64,000 nt of DNA from Fallopia convolvulus (taxonomy: Eukaryota > Streptophyta > Magnoliopsida > Caryophyllales > Polygonaceae), in NCBI GenBank assembly GCA_964016875.1, contig OZ024734.1, positions 51,814,622 through 51,878,621 on the forward strand, in the 5' to 3' direction. Every line of letters begins with the position of its first letter. Position 1 is the stretch's first letter. The notes under the pieces are model-generated. The model did not search any database. It saw nothing but the letters and a program-made list of their open reading frames with translations, and was not told where the DNA came from. This document shows, piece by piece, positions 12,083-22,219 of the stretch. Both the position numbers and the translations under genes were made by a program.

Positions 12083-12457
12083 ATAACCAATCAACCCTAT
12101 TCTTACATGTAACTTGGAATTCATAACGTATGGAGAAGGATCGATTTTCATTTAGTAGATACGTGGATAATTTTTTTTACAAGTATGAATAAATAGATAA
12201 TTAACAAGATATCTAATCAATAACATATCACTTTCAAATAAAAAGATGCTTCTAGTTAGCATGAATCGATAATTAGCAAAATATATAATCGATAACCTAT
12301 TACTTTCAAATAAAAAGATGCTTCTAGTTACTTGATGCAACTACAGTGTTAATTATCATCACAAGAATTATAAATCCAAAGTTAATGGACCAGAATTATA
12401 ACAAAGATGCTACTAGTAATAGATAAATCATAAAGGTATTCCAAAGTAAATTTAAGC
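12083..12457. repeat. Downstream flank with an imperfect tandem repeat (12186-12330)
   Basis: Two adjacent units of about 70-76 bp share CTTTCAAATAAAAAGATGCT and a TGAAT start. A related segment (ACAAGATATCTAATCAATAA) occurs at about 4227-4246, on the other side of the Copia element. The minus-strand frame over 12152-12340 is produced by this repeat and is not a gene. The proximal part is probably the 3' untranslated region of the gene ending at 12458. Confidence 0.65.
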
Positions 12458-14398
12458 CTAAACTAATAGAAATGTCTCCTCGCCCTCAAACTCAACGGTT
12501 TCTTTGTCGACATCCTGAGCCGGTTGTTCAATTTCTCTAACCGGTGCGTCTTTCTCCTTGGTCTGAATCGGAGGATAAGCCTTGAGGAACAACACTCTCT
12601 CCTCGGACGGATTCCATGCCACGTGTTTCCTTGCCACAAACTCCTCCAACATCTCGATCCGAGCCTTGACCTCCACATTGAGTTGAGCATGATCCTCTGA
12701 CATTTTGCTCATGCCATTTTCGAGTTCCTTCACCCGGGTCTGTAGTGCATTCAAAGACTCTTTTAGCTCGACATTCTTTCGTGTCAAGGTATCATTTGCC
12801 TCCTTTTGCTTCTTGTGTTTTGCCTCAGCCTTTTCGAGATCCTTTTGAGTCCGCTTGAATGACTCATAGGCCCCTAGTGATGCTTGTAACCCCTACAAAA
12901 GATTAGAAAAGAAGAAGATATGTAAATGGGACATGGACACATAAAGAATACAGACACAAAAAACGTATCATTTTCATAATTTTACACCAAGAAGCGTGCT
13001 TTAGAGTTTTCGTTTCCAAGTTCTGACAAGAATTTTTTTTTGATTAGGTAAAACTTCAATAGACTAGACATGTGTGGCATACCGAGAAGCCTTAAGAAGA
13101 CGACAATCGAGACCGACTAAGAGAGGCATAAGAAAGACACAAAAGAGCAGCACGAGTAAGCACCAATACAAACAACTAAACAAATAGATTACAAAAGAGT
13201 TTAGGTTCGAGGTGAGGTGAGTGAAGCGAGAGAACTATTAGAATTTATGGGTACTATATAAGAACATACCTGCCCTTGCATAGCAATAGCTTCACTGGCT
13301 ATGTCCAAGGAAGCCATATTAGTATGGCACGCCTTGGCTTGAGGAGTCCACAAGGCTTGAACATTATCAGCCCATATGTTCGAAGGTTGCTCGGTTAATT
13401 TCGGGAGATCGCCAGGTAGATCGAATTCACCGGAAACCAGGTTTTGTGGTTGGCGGGGTGACGTCCTTACACCATCTGTAACAAAGAAACAATTAATAAG
13501 GGCTAAAACATTTATTTATCTACAAAGGGGAAATAGAAACAATGGGATCGAACAACAATATATTACTTGACGTAGAGGCATCAGCCGCCAAATCTGTAGG
13601 CAAAAAAGTTGATGCTAAGTATCCAGATCCAAGCATCTGCTCAACTCTATCACACTGAATAGCTGAAACAAACAAAGAGAAGGGAGAATAGTAGCTTTAA
13701 AAAAAAGAGTCAAACTTAGCTAATGTCATTTTATGAATTTATCTGTACGTTAAAAGAGCTTTTGGTTGGGAGAATGTGTACGTATACTTGAAGATACTTA
13801 CAAAGAAATATGTTATGGTCTTATGGATGTAAGTAAGCTATTGCAATCTTCTATGTTACCCGGAAATTCTAGTCGGAGAATGTGGGCATCAATTTCCATT
13901 TCGTTTACGAAACTCTTTTTGCATAAAATTATGATAATGAAACACACACACCCATATATATACACCTTTGACATCTCCATTTACGGCATCACTCGTAGAC
14001 TGTTGTTGTCCTAGAAGCTGATTCTTCCACATCTGTTGCTGCATAAGAAGCTCATTCGTCAACTGTTGTTGCTGCTGAACATTAAGCTCTTTTTCAAATA
14101 AAGATTTCGTCGGCAACACCTGATGCTGATGCTGATACTTACACTGCTGCTGCTGCCGCTGTTGCTGCTGAATATTATACTGATTCATCGACAACGGCTG
14201 CTGCTGTTGCTGTTGAGTATTAATTAGCTGATTTTCCAACACCCAATGCTGATCATGCTGTTGCTGATGCTGCACGTTAAGCTGATTCGACGGGGAGAGG
14301 GCGATGGCCTCCGTGTAGTGCTTCACGGCTTCGGTGAAGTTGCCGGCCGAGTAGGCCGCGTTGCCTCTGGCTCTGGCTTCTTCAGCGGTGGACGCCAT
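12458..14398 (-). CDS. Chimeric TPR-start / poly-Gln / coiled-coil protein, 4 exons, about 389 aa
   Basis: Not a family I recognise as a whole. Four exons join in frame with GT-AG borders: 14398-13966, 13662-13567, 13475-13270, 12892-12458 (1,170 nt). Residues 1-38 (MASTAEEARARGNAAYSAGN, then EALSPSN-like helix ALSPSN) match the first TPR helices of HSP70-HSP90 organising protein (HOP/Sti1), stopping before the first TPR is complete. Residues 39 to about 130 are Gln-rich, with loose repeats such as LNVQQQQQ and NIQQQQRQQQQ. Exons 2 and 3 are unrecognised (FDLPGDLPKLTEQ, DIASEAIAMQGQ). Residues 246-389 form a long Lys/Glu coiled coil (QKDLEKAEAKHKKQKEAND onwards), then a WNPSEERVLFLKAYPPIQTK tail. 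Chaperone binding through so short a TPR is doubtful. A truncated copy of its last exon lies at 15.1-15.5 kb. Splice sites and uninterrupted frames argue for a real gene; expression is unknown. Confidence 0.7.
13990..14282 (-). repeat. CAG/CAA-rich poly-glutamine coding repeat
   Basis: Exon 1 of the chimeric gene is dominated by mixed CAG and CAA codons (CTG/TTG on the plus strand). The codon mixture and His, Leu and Asn interruptions make it a degenerate rather than a pure triplet repeat, so large expansions are less likely. Confidence 0.85.
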
Positions 14399-15126
14399 TG
14401 GAGGATCCGATCTATATATAGGTTCAGATGATCCAGACTTATCATTTAATTTTCAACTATATAATTAAATTTTTTTGTAGCAAATCCGAACACGAGCAAA
14501 CCCTAATCCAAAACCCCACTTTTTTTAAAGTGATTTAAGTATTATGAAAATCATCTGCTTAACAATCCAAACACGCAAAAACCCTAATCCAAACCGGTAA
14601 TTTTACGAAGGGCAAAAAGCCAAACAAAGAACAAACATAAGACGAAACCTTACCAATTCAAGATTTGCGATGCCTTGTCGTCGGTCGTCCTCGTACTTTA
14701 ACGCTCAAGAGTATAGAGGAGAGACATATATATAATGGGTAAATATTGAACAATACACGAGAAAAGTAATTAGGGTTTTTTTCCCGGTTAAAGTGCACGC
14801 AAGATGAATGAAAAGAGAGAGGAGGATTAGTTTAATTAATTTTTATTACTAAATAAAGTGAAGCTGGACAATTCTACCCCTGCTAAAACAGTAAAACTAC
14901 CATGAGGGTTTTGATCAGATCAAATCTTCTAAATTCTAATCCCTAATTTTACCATGGACAGTTTTGCAAAAGACTAAAAGGGAGTATGATTCCTTTTGCA
15001 ATAAATATTAAAGACTAAAGGGAGTACAAATGTACAATTTTGTCCTGTTTTTCGTATTTCGAGTTTTTTTTGACGCAACTATATATAGTGTTGTCAACAA
15101 AAGATCAATATATACACTAGGTGATG
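14399..15126. promoter_or_regulatory. Upstream region of the chimeric gene
   Basis: About 730 bp between the ATG at 14398 and the truncated duplicate. It should hold the promoter and 5' untranslated region (minus strand). TATATATA at 14727-14734 (plus) is a TATA-like candidate. AAACCCTAATCC occurs twice, near 14500 and 14580; AAACCCTAA resembles the telo-box found in plant promoters. No other gene. Confidence 0.35.
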
Positions 15127-15535
15127 GACAAGAATTATAATGAAGATGCTAGCTAGCTACTACTAAAAGATCATTCAGGTGTTAAAGTTCTAGGTGCGAA
15201 TTCAAATAACAAAAGCCTCGAGTTCTCTTTGAACTGTTTGAAATGTCTCCTCATCCTCCATCTCGACACTTTCCTTTTTGATGTCCTGAGCCGGTTGATC
15301 AGCTTCTTTGATCGTAGCATTTTTCTCCTTGGTCTGAATCCGAGGATAAGCCTCGAGGAACAACGCTCTCTCCTTGGACGGATTCCATGCCACATGCTTG
15401 CATGCAACAAACTCCTCCATCATCTCGACACGAGCCTTCCAACCAAAGTAGCTAGTAGCCGCTTCAATTCCTTGCTCTCCTTATTGAGTCGAGCGTGATC
15501 CTCTTACATCTTGCTTAGTTCATTTTCGAGCCATC
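15127..15535 (-). pseudogene. Truncated duplicate of the last exon of the 12.4-14.4 kb gene
   Basis: On the minus strand the frame 15423-15202 (EEFVACKHVAWNPSKERALF ... ending VQRELEAFVI) is clearly homologous to the C-terminus of the gene ending at 12458 (EEFVARKHVAWNPSEERVLF). Similarity also covers the 3' untranslated side (AGAATTATAA...GATGCT) and some upstream coiled-coil sequence to about 15535, where the frame is broken. Exons 1-3 are absent. This is a tandem partial duplication, left in the promoter-side flank of the intact copy, with the same orientation. Confidence 0.8.
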
Positions 15536-15974
15536 ACATATATGTAAGAACATGTTCCAAAAGTAGAGAGGTACTCGTACCAATCTATAACTATATATTA
15601 AGTTGTATTTTTTCAAGCCATCACATTGATTTTGACTCCACCTATAATATTTAAATAAAAGAATTAATTTTATTCCTATTATTTTGGTATTTCCAATCAA
15701 ATTCTCTTTTACCTATTTTATGTCAAAAAATAAAAATTCGAATTTTAATTATAATAGAAAAAAATTACAATTTTTTTAATCTTTGTATGGATTTATATTA
15801 AAGATTTTCTTAAAAAATATAAATAACTATATATTTATACTAAATATGTAAACAATATAAATAACTATATATTTATATTGTTATGGTCGAAAGAAATAAT
15901 AATATAATCAATAATTTAATAAAATTAACATAAGGCCTACGTCTCGTAGAAATATCTTTCTTTTTATAGATACA
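15536..15974 (+). mobile_element. Helitron-like 5' end in plus orientation, truncated
   Basis: From 15584 the sequence reads TCTATAACTATATATTAAGTTG, the same terminus found inverted at the 5' ends of the two complete copies below. The next 100 bp is a diverged relative (GCCATCACATTG...GACTCCACC). No matching 3' hairpin plus CTAG end is clear, so this copy is incomplete or interrupted. Confidence 0.45.
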
Positions 15975-16562
15975 CTAGTTGTACCCGTCGTACCATGTAC
16001 GACTACGATTCGATATTTTATAGACATTACAAATAGCAAAATAAAAATATAATATAATCTTTAATATAAGTAATTTATTGCTTATAAAATACATAATTTT
16101 TATAATCAAATATTATATTATTCATATTTAATTACTTTCTATGTACATAAATTTAGAGATTATAAAATATTTCAATATATCTATCAAATATTATATCACC
16201 TATTTTTATTATTTTTAAACATTATAATTATTTATCATTATTTTTATTATTATAAAAGTATATATATATACATATTCGTGCAAAGATATTATGTTATAAG
16301 ATAAAAGATATTTATACTTATTTTAAAATATTTTAAATTTGTTATCTTTAATTTTAAATATTTGTATAAAGAAGTTTTCAAATGATATTGTTATAATAAA
16401 TAGATATTTTTTTGATGTTAAAGATAAATTTAAATAGTTAGAGAAGAATTTAATAGAAAAAAGTTAAAATATTAAAAATTAAAATTAATTTTATAAATAT
16501 GAGGTGGGGCCAGAATCGTTCTGGTGGCTCAAAAAGGAACAACTTTAATATATAGTTATAGA
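15975..16562 (-). mobile_element. Non-autonomous Helitron, copy A
   Basis: 588 bp. On the minus strand it begins TCTATAACTATATATTAAAG preceded by A, and ends in a hairpin (GTCGTAC ATG GTACGAC) followed after a few bases by CTAG and then T. TC start, hairpin near the 3' end, CTRR end and A|T insertion context are the Helitron hallmarks. Very AT-rich, no coding sequence. Confidence 0.75.
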
Positions 16563-16686
16563 TTCAACAAAAAAAAAAGATAATATATAGTTCTCCAGGT
16601 GGTTTTGACTGACTTTTATCTTTCAAATTCATATTATTCAAGTTTTTGATAAGTTATTCATTCTTATTCAAGTTTTTGATAAGTTA

Positions 16687-17272
16687 CTAGTTTTACCCAT
16701 CGTACCATGTACGACTACGATTCGAAATTTTATACATTATAAATAGGATATTAATAAATAAATAAAAATATAATATAAACTTTAATATAAGTAATTTATT
16801 GTTCGTAGAACATATAATTTCTTAATCAAATATTATATTCTTCCTATTTTATTACTTTCATGTACGTAAATTTAGAGTATATCAAATATTTCAATATCTA
16901 TTAAATATTTTACTATCCATTTTTATTAATTTTAAAAATTTTAACTATTTATTCATTAACTTTTTTATAAAATAAAATCACTATATTTCTATAAATAAAT
17001 TCTTCAAAAGATATATTGTAAAATATTTATATTTATTTTTAAATATTTAAATATTTTATCTTTAATTTTAAATATTATATAAGGAAGTGTTCAAAAAATA
17101 TTATTAAATTAAATAGATATTTTTTTGATGTTAGAGATAAATTTAAATAGTTAAAAAGAATTTAATAGAAAGAAGTTATAATAATAAAAATAAAAATTAA
17201 TTTTTAAATATAAGGTGGGGTTAGAATCGTTCGGTGACTCGAAAAGGTACAACTTTAATATATAGTTATAGA
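16687..17272 (-). mobile_element. Non-autonomous Helitron, copy B
   Basis: 586 bp, same family and orientation as copy A: 5' TCTATAAC at 17272 and 3' hairpin plus CTAG at 16687-16690. A direct repeat of TTATTCAAGTTTTTGATAAG (two copies, about 16635-16685) lies just outside the 3' end. Confidence 0.75.
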
Positions 17273-17646
17273 TATTACATATTTTTTATGTTTAAACATT
17301 AAAAGTATTTATCATTTATTTTTTTATTATAAAAGAAAAAAAAATATCTATAAATAATTTTATGAAAAGACATCATGCTAAAAGATAAAAGATATTTATA
17401 TTTATTTAAAAATATTTTAAATTTGTTATCTTTAATTTTAAATATTTGTATAAGGAAGTTTCCAAAAGATATTGTTATACTAAATAAATATTTGTTTGAT
17501 GTTAAAGATAGATTTAAATAATTAAAAAAGAATATAATAGGATAAAATTAAAATATTAGAAATAAAAATTAATTTTGTAAATATGAGGTGGTGCCAGAAT
17601 CGTTCTGGTGGCTCAAAAAGAAACAGCTTTAATATATAGTTATAGA
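17273..17646 (-). mobile_element. Helitron copy C, 3'-truncated
   Basis: Has the family 5' end (TCTATAACTATATATTAAAG, minus strand, from 17646) and about 370 bp of matching body, but lacks the hairpin and CTAG end. It abuts the 5' end of copy B, so copy B probably inserted into it or a deletion joined them. Confidence 0.6.
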
Positions 17647-18206
17647 TTGATTCTCTTTACGCGTTGATTTTTTAAAATATATTTTTTTATTGGGATTCTT
17701 GTTCATCTCAATCCGTTTTCTTAATTTGTATGATTGAGATTCTTAATTTTTATTTACTGTTTTATTCTTTTTTGTCATTCTTTATATTCCAGAATTTACT
17801 ATTGGTGTTAGGGTGTATATTCGATCTCTGGGCTCTTCTCTCTTTACTTCCGGTATATCCTACGCTAGCTTTCTGTAAGAATAAAACCCAAATTTTTCTA
17901 AAAAAAATAATAAAACTCTAATAAGATACGAGCAGGATATAATCTTTACTAAATATAACAACTCTAACAATATTAATAATAATAACATGATTAATTTCGA
18001 CATTTAAGGAATAAATATTGTGGGTATTTGACTTTTTGTAGCGTTGAAGTTGAGAGAAGGTAGCTTCTTTTTGTGTGTGCTCTAAGAAGAACTATCTATA
18101 TCTTTGGCAATTTGATCTTTGACAGTGGATTCTGAAATTTGTTTTTGTTCTATTTTTTCAGGGGATTAGGGTATTCGATTTTCTCTGAGTAGGCTGGTAC
18201 TTTCCA
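17647..18206 (+). other. Upstream flank of the kinase pseudogene
   Basis: No gene. The segment before 18207 looks like ordinary 5' untranslated sequence, with a pyrimidine-rich acceptor (TCTATTTTTTCAG, about 18151-18163). That suggests the duplicated locus kept a 5' intron and was copied as DNA, not from mRNA. Confidence 0.4.
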
Positions 18207-20061
18207 ATGGATGAGGAGGCTGGTAGTTCATGGCTTGGAAGAGCTAGTTTTTCAAAAACTGTTTATTGTACGTAGACATAATCGCTCATCTAGTTATGAC
18301 TCCATACTTGAAGCACCACCGGCTTCTTCTAAGAAAAAGGTGATTGAATTCGAATACGATGCCAAGCAGATATCTTTGGCACCTCTCCCTCGATCGGATT
18401 CATTAATCAAGGATGCTCAAGCTGAGTCGGGAAAGAAGAGATCCTTCACACGTCATACTCGTGTCATGGCTGTCGATGATGAGTACTCGGTTGATCTCTC
18501 TCAGTTGCAGTTGGGCGACCGATTCGCACGGGGATCTTACAGCGATGTACACTATGGAAGATATAAGGACGAGGCTGTTGCGGTAAAGATTATAGCTGCA
18601 CCAGACGACACAAGCACGGAGCTCTTCTGTTGAAAACTTGTGTTGCTATCGCGTTGGACATTGCCCGGGGGATGGAGTACGTACACTCCCATAGTGTAAT
18701 TCACAGGGACCCAAGCCCGAAAACGTTCTCATCAGCGATATGCCTTCCACATGAAGATCGCTGATTTTGGGATCGGTTGCCATGAGGCCAACTGTGATTC
18801 GTTGGCTGATGGTCCTGCAGGAACGTTTCGCTGGATGGCGCCTGAAATGATAAGAACCAGCCTTATGGACGCAAGGTCGATTTGTACAGCTTCGGACTCA
18901 TTCTTTGGGAAATGGTCTCAGGAAGCATCCCCGTATGGGAATTTGAGTCCTTACCAAGCAGCATATGTTGCTGTTAACAAGAATGAGAGGCCTGCTTTTA
19001 CTGAGGATTTTCCTCCCGTGATGCGAGCTATAATTGAGCAATGTTGGTTGTTGGAACAGTGTTAGGGAACTAACACTGGAACAATGGGTTCTCCATTCGA
19101 GTAATCGAAGTTTTGATAATGACAAACAAATGGAACTAATTCCCTGTATAAGTGATCTCAGGAAAGATAGCAAGTTTACAGGAAAAGTAAAGGGAAACGT
19201 TCCCTGTCAAGTCACATGTGTACGTGGCAAGTAATTAAGAGGACAAGAGAGACATTTCACTATTGTCTTGGGCGGCAAGCCAAAGCTCCGAATGAATAGA
19301 GATGAAGAAGGGTACGCTAGTCTTTTTGAATAGTGTCGTACTCCCCAAGACAATAAGGGAAAAGGCGTCAGAACTAAAGATGGAAACTCTATAAATAGAA
19401 TGCGACGCCGCTAGGTCTAATTGAGTTCTCGCACACCTGAAAACTAGATCTACAAAAGGAAAGAAAGAGATCGAGAGCCTGAGCTGATTCAGAGAAGATA
19501 TTCAAATCAGAAGTTCAAGGAAGGAAAGATCAAGTGATGAAGACTGTGTGAAGTTCTTCATCAGCTTGAAGAAGGTGGTTCCTGTGCTAAAGGGAACTGC
19601 ACAGGAACGAGAAGGTTCACTCTCTATATTCATTTGTGTTTAGATCTAGGAACTATTATGTCTTAGTCGTTAGTATTGTTTGTGAGTGGGATCGCAAGCA
19701 ATAGAGAAGTTCGACTTTGTATTGTAGATCCTGAGATATATATCAATAGAATATAGTGCGTGTTCAAAATCCTCCAAGGGAGGTAGAGGTTTACTCTTTA
19801 GCTAGTTGGCTAAAGAGGTTCCTCTATAAGGAACTGTGTTCAAGCTTTAAATTCCTGTTTTAGTCTTGTTCTATATTACTCCTCTGCATAAGGGAACTGT
19901 CACTAGAACAGTTCCCGACTGTCTAAGACTAACATCGATCCTACATTGGTCTTCACAACCAAAGAAGAGGCCTGATTTTCGTCAGCTTGTGAGAGTTCTG
20001 GAGCAATGCGAATCATCCCTTGCTATAAATGGCACCCTGAGCCTAGTAATTCATGAAACTT
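18207..20061 (+). pseudogene. Raf-like (HT1-type) protein kinase pseudogene, split by a solo LTR
   Basis: Remains of a plant group-C Raf-like Ser/Thr kinase. The N-terminus MDEEAGSSWLGRASFSKTVY at 18207 is typical of HT1-related kinases. A stop follows at 18273-18275 and the frame shifts to the one starting 18211. Kinase signs: YSVDLSQLQLGDRFARGSYS with a Gly loop, AVAVKIIAAPDD (beta-3 Lys), then a jump: the helix C to hinge region is missing. Next come IALDIARGMEYVHSHSVIHRD with a frameshift, MKIADFGIGC (DFG), GTFRWMAPEMI, a damaged subdomain IX, and RPAFTEDFPPVMRAIIEQCW. The last part (KKRPDFRQLVRVLEQCESSLA) resumes after the LTR insertion and ends at 20059-20061. Several frameshifts and the lobe deletion make it non-functional. 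Confidence 0.88.
19049..19945 (+). mobile_element. Solo LTR of a SIRE-like Copia element
   Basis: 897 bp starting TGTTGGAACAGTG and ending CGATCCTACA, flanked by a perfect 5-bp duplication TTGGT (19044-19048 and 19946-19950). It interrupts kinase subdomain XI exactly: removing one TTGGT and the LTR joins the CW codons to SSQPKKRPDF. Internal resemblance to the 4.3 kb LTR (TTTTGATAATGACAAAC, paired AATCCTCCAAGGGAGGTAGAGG) indicates a related family. A single LTR with intact duplication implies LTR-LTR recombination removed the interior. Orientation is assigned from that similarity. Confidence 0.93.
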
Positions 20062-20126
20062 GATTACTGATTTTGCCAAAAGTCATACTTCTTGTTTGCT
20101 TTCCTACCGTAACAGATTTGTTGTCA

Positions 20127-20720
20127 ATGGATTTCGACCTCAACAAAGAGGTTGATGACTCTAATAATAATGATGATGATATTGTTAAACAACCTGCCTT
20201 GGGTTTGTGTGCGCGCGTTTTGATAGTGCACAAGAGTACGCAAATTTTTGTCATAAAAATGCATATCAAAATGGCTTTCAATTCCACACTCGAACATGTG
20301 AGTTACTTGAGGAGTTTAAGGGTAAAAGATATGGACGAAGGAAGTCTAATGAGGAACTGCAATATCATATGCTCAAGAGATTGAGATTAGAGTGTGTGAA
20401 GGCGGGGAATAATCCCAATCAAGCATCCAAAACCCCAGCAACTGGTTGTAAAACATATGCGGGTGAAAACGGTCAGATAACTATCTCACGGTCTTGAACT
20501 TAGAACACAATCATCCGTTGGATCCATCTAGTAATGCCTACTTGGTCTATGGCCCGAGAAATATGTATTAGATCGCTGGAGGAAGAACATCGTTATAGAC
20601 TATGAGTGCATTAGTATAAATTATTACTATCCCGGTGACTCTCCACGAGTGAAGAGATTTCGTGAACTGTCTCTTAGTAATGACTACTTGGTCTCGTTGG
20701 CACTCCAAGATGATGCTACA
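20127..20720 (+). pseudogene. FAR1/FHY3-related pseudogene, N-terminal DNA-binding part
   Basis: Starts MDFDLNKEVDDSNNNDDD, a typical acidic start of FAR1-related sequences, then shifts frame near 20210. The FAR1 DNA-binding domain follows (FDSAQEYANFCHKNAYQNGF, KGKRYGRRKSNEE, TPATGCKTY), with a stop at 20495-20497 and, in a further shifted frame, LNLEHNHPLDPSSNAYLVYG and RWRKNIVIDYECISIN. The family derives from Mutator-like transposases and includes light-signalling transcription factors. Only the zinc-binding N-terminal part is present; transposase-like core and SWIM finger are missing. Four or more lesions; non-functional. Confidence 0.8.
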
Positions 20721-21357
20721 CTACATACAATACCTTTGTAAGCTCCTATTTAAAGGCTCCTATTCTATCAATAATATTATCTAATCTTTTTCACAAAATA
20801 TATCTCTGATAACAAGAAAATTCTATCATATTTCTTACAAGGCAATTCATGAAACTCAGAGAGAACTACTGATATGAACTTTCACATCAGCAGCATGATG
20901 CTCAATTAGAAATGTGCTAAGCTTTCAATATATATATGGGAAGTCGTCTTCCAAATCCCAAAGCAGTCCAAGGCAATAGAGATATCATTCCTACCCCAGC
21001 GTCGAACGATGATCCATAAACAACATACTAAGACATGCAGGAACCTAAAACAATTAATGTTATAGTTTCTTTATTTGCCTAGATTTAGGCCCAAGACCTG
21101 CAGAAAATGCCTCTCCCTTTGAAGTGGGGGATCCTGCAATTTATAGAATTTGACTAAGTTGATACCGTTTTTAGTATTAGCCTCTATACATACTATCTAT
21201 GCAGCATTTGAAGTTAATGCTTCAAAGCTCATATATACCTTTGAGATCCTCAGATCCAAATGCATTAAAAAAGGATAATGACACAAGACTGTTTTCTACC
21301 CCCTAGAAATAGCAAGTTAAGAAAGCTCTCTATGATAATGATATATGAAGACTAATA
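20721..21357. other. Intergenic between pseudogenes
   Basis: No reading frame or repeat I can support. Sequence is of ordinary composition with no recognised domain on either strand. Confidence 0.4.
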
Positions 21358-21720
21358 TTGATGCTCAACCACTTACGGATAGTCCACCTTCACTCTATCA
21401 CATTTGTGAGCTTTGGAGTCACCTTCTCAGATCTTTTTAATGCCTCAAATAACTTCTCATTGGAGAGCAGCAAGATTGGAGCCGGGAGCTTTGGGATAGT
21501 GTGTATAGATAGGGAAAAACTGATAGATGGTAGATTAGAAGAGGTGAAACAGGAGGTCCAAAGGCGAATAAATTTCAAGACAAAGAAACTGCATTTGAAT
21601 CCCAACTGTCAAGGCGGTTGAGCTTGTGGCTAATACGGCAATGCAGTGTGTGCATTTGGAAGGGAAGGATAGCTTAACCATGACTGATATTGTTGCTAAT
21701 TTTGGAGCATGCAAATCATT
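21358..21720 (+). pseudogene. Receptor-like kinase fragments
   Basis: FSDLFNASNNFSLESSKIGAGSFGIV matches the start of a receptor-like kinase domain (juxtamembrane plus glycine loop). It is joined almost directly to a C-terminal piece (DREKLIDGRLEEVKQEV, then in another frame AVELVANTAMQCVHLEGKDS and MTDIVANFGACKS), which resembles the last subdomain of CR4-type receptor kinases. All the catalytic core between is missing. The stop at 21619-21621 and frame change show it is dead. The exact subfamily is uncertain. Confidence 0.6.
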
Positions 21721-22219
21721 GATTTCATTGTTACTTTCTTTTTGTTTGTTTTTTCTTAGTTGTTGTCAGTGATTTATGTGCAAGTTTTGTTGACTGATAT
21801 TGTTTCTACAAGGATTTTGTTGATGAATTGGTCACATTTTTGCTGCAAGAACACAAATGACCTGTTCATCACAGAGCTTCTGGATCATACATAATCAAGA
21901 TGATCATGACATCTTAAGCCCTTTTTCTCCCTGAATTTATCAAGGATTTTCAACTTGAAAAAACACAAGCCCACTTCTCTTTCGAAGGATGGCTTTGAAA
22001 GTGGACAAGTCATGCAAAGGGTGCTTAAAATGCAGTTTTGAAGCTAAAGGGTGAATTTTTACAAAAAGACCTAATAATAAGGGTATTTGTGCAGTTTACC
22101 CCAGCAACATGTTTACTTGAGAACCATAAACTACATAACAAACTAACAAATGTATACAGAACTAATTAATTAAGTACAAGACACACCTCAGATGCAGGGG
22201 AATGCTTCATTTAGCCAAC
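21721..22219. other. Intergenic and 3' flank of the Crooked neck-like gene
   Basis: No gene. The part next to 22220 is expected to be the 3' untranslated region of the minus-strand gene. Confidence 0.4.
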
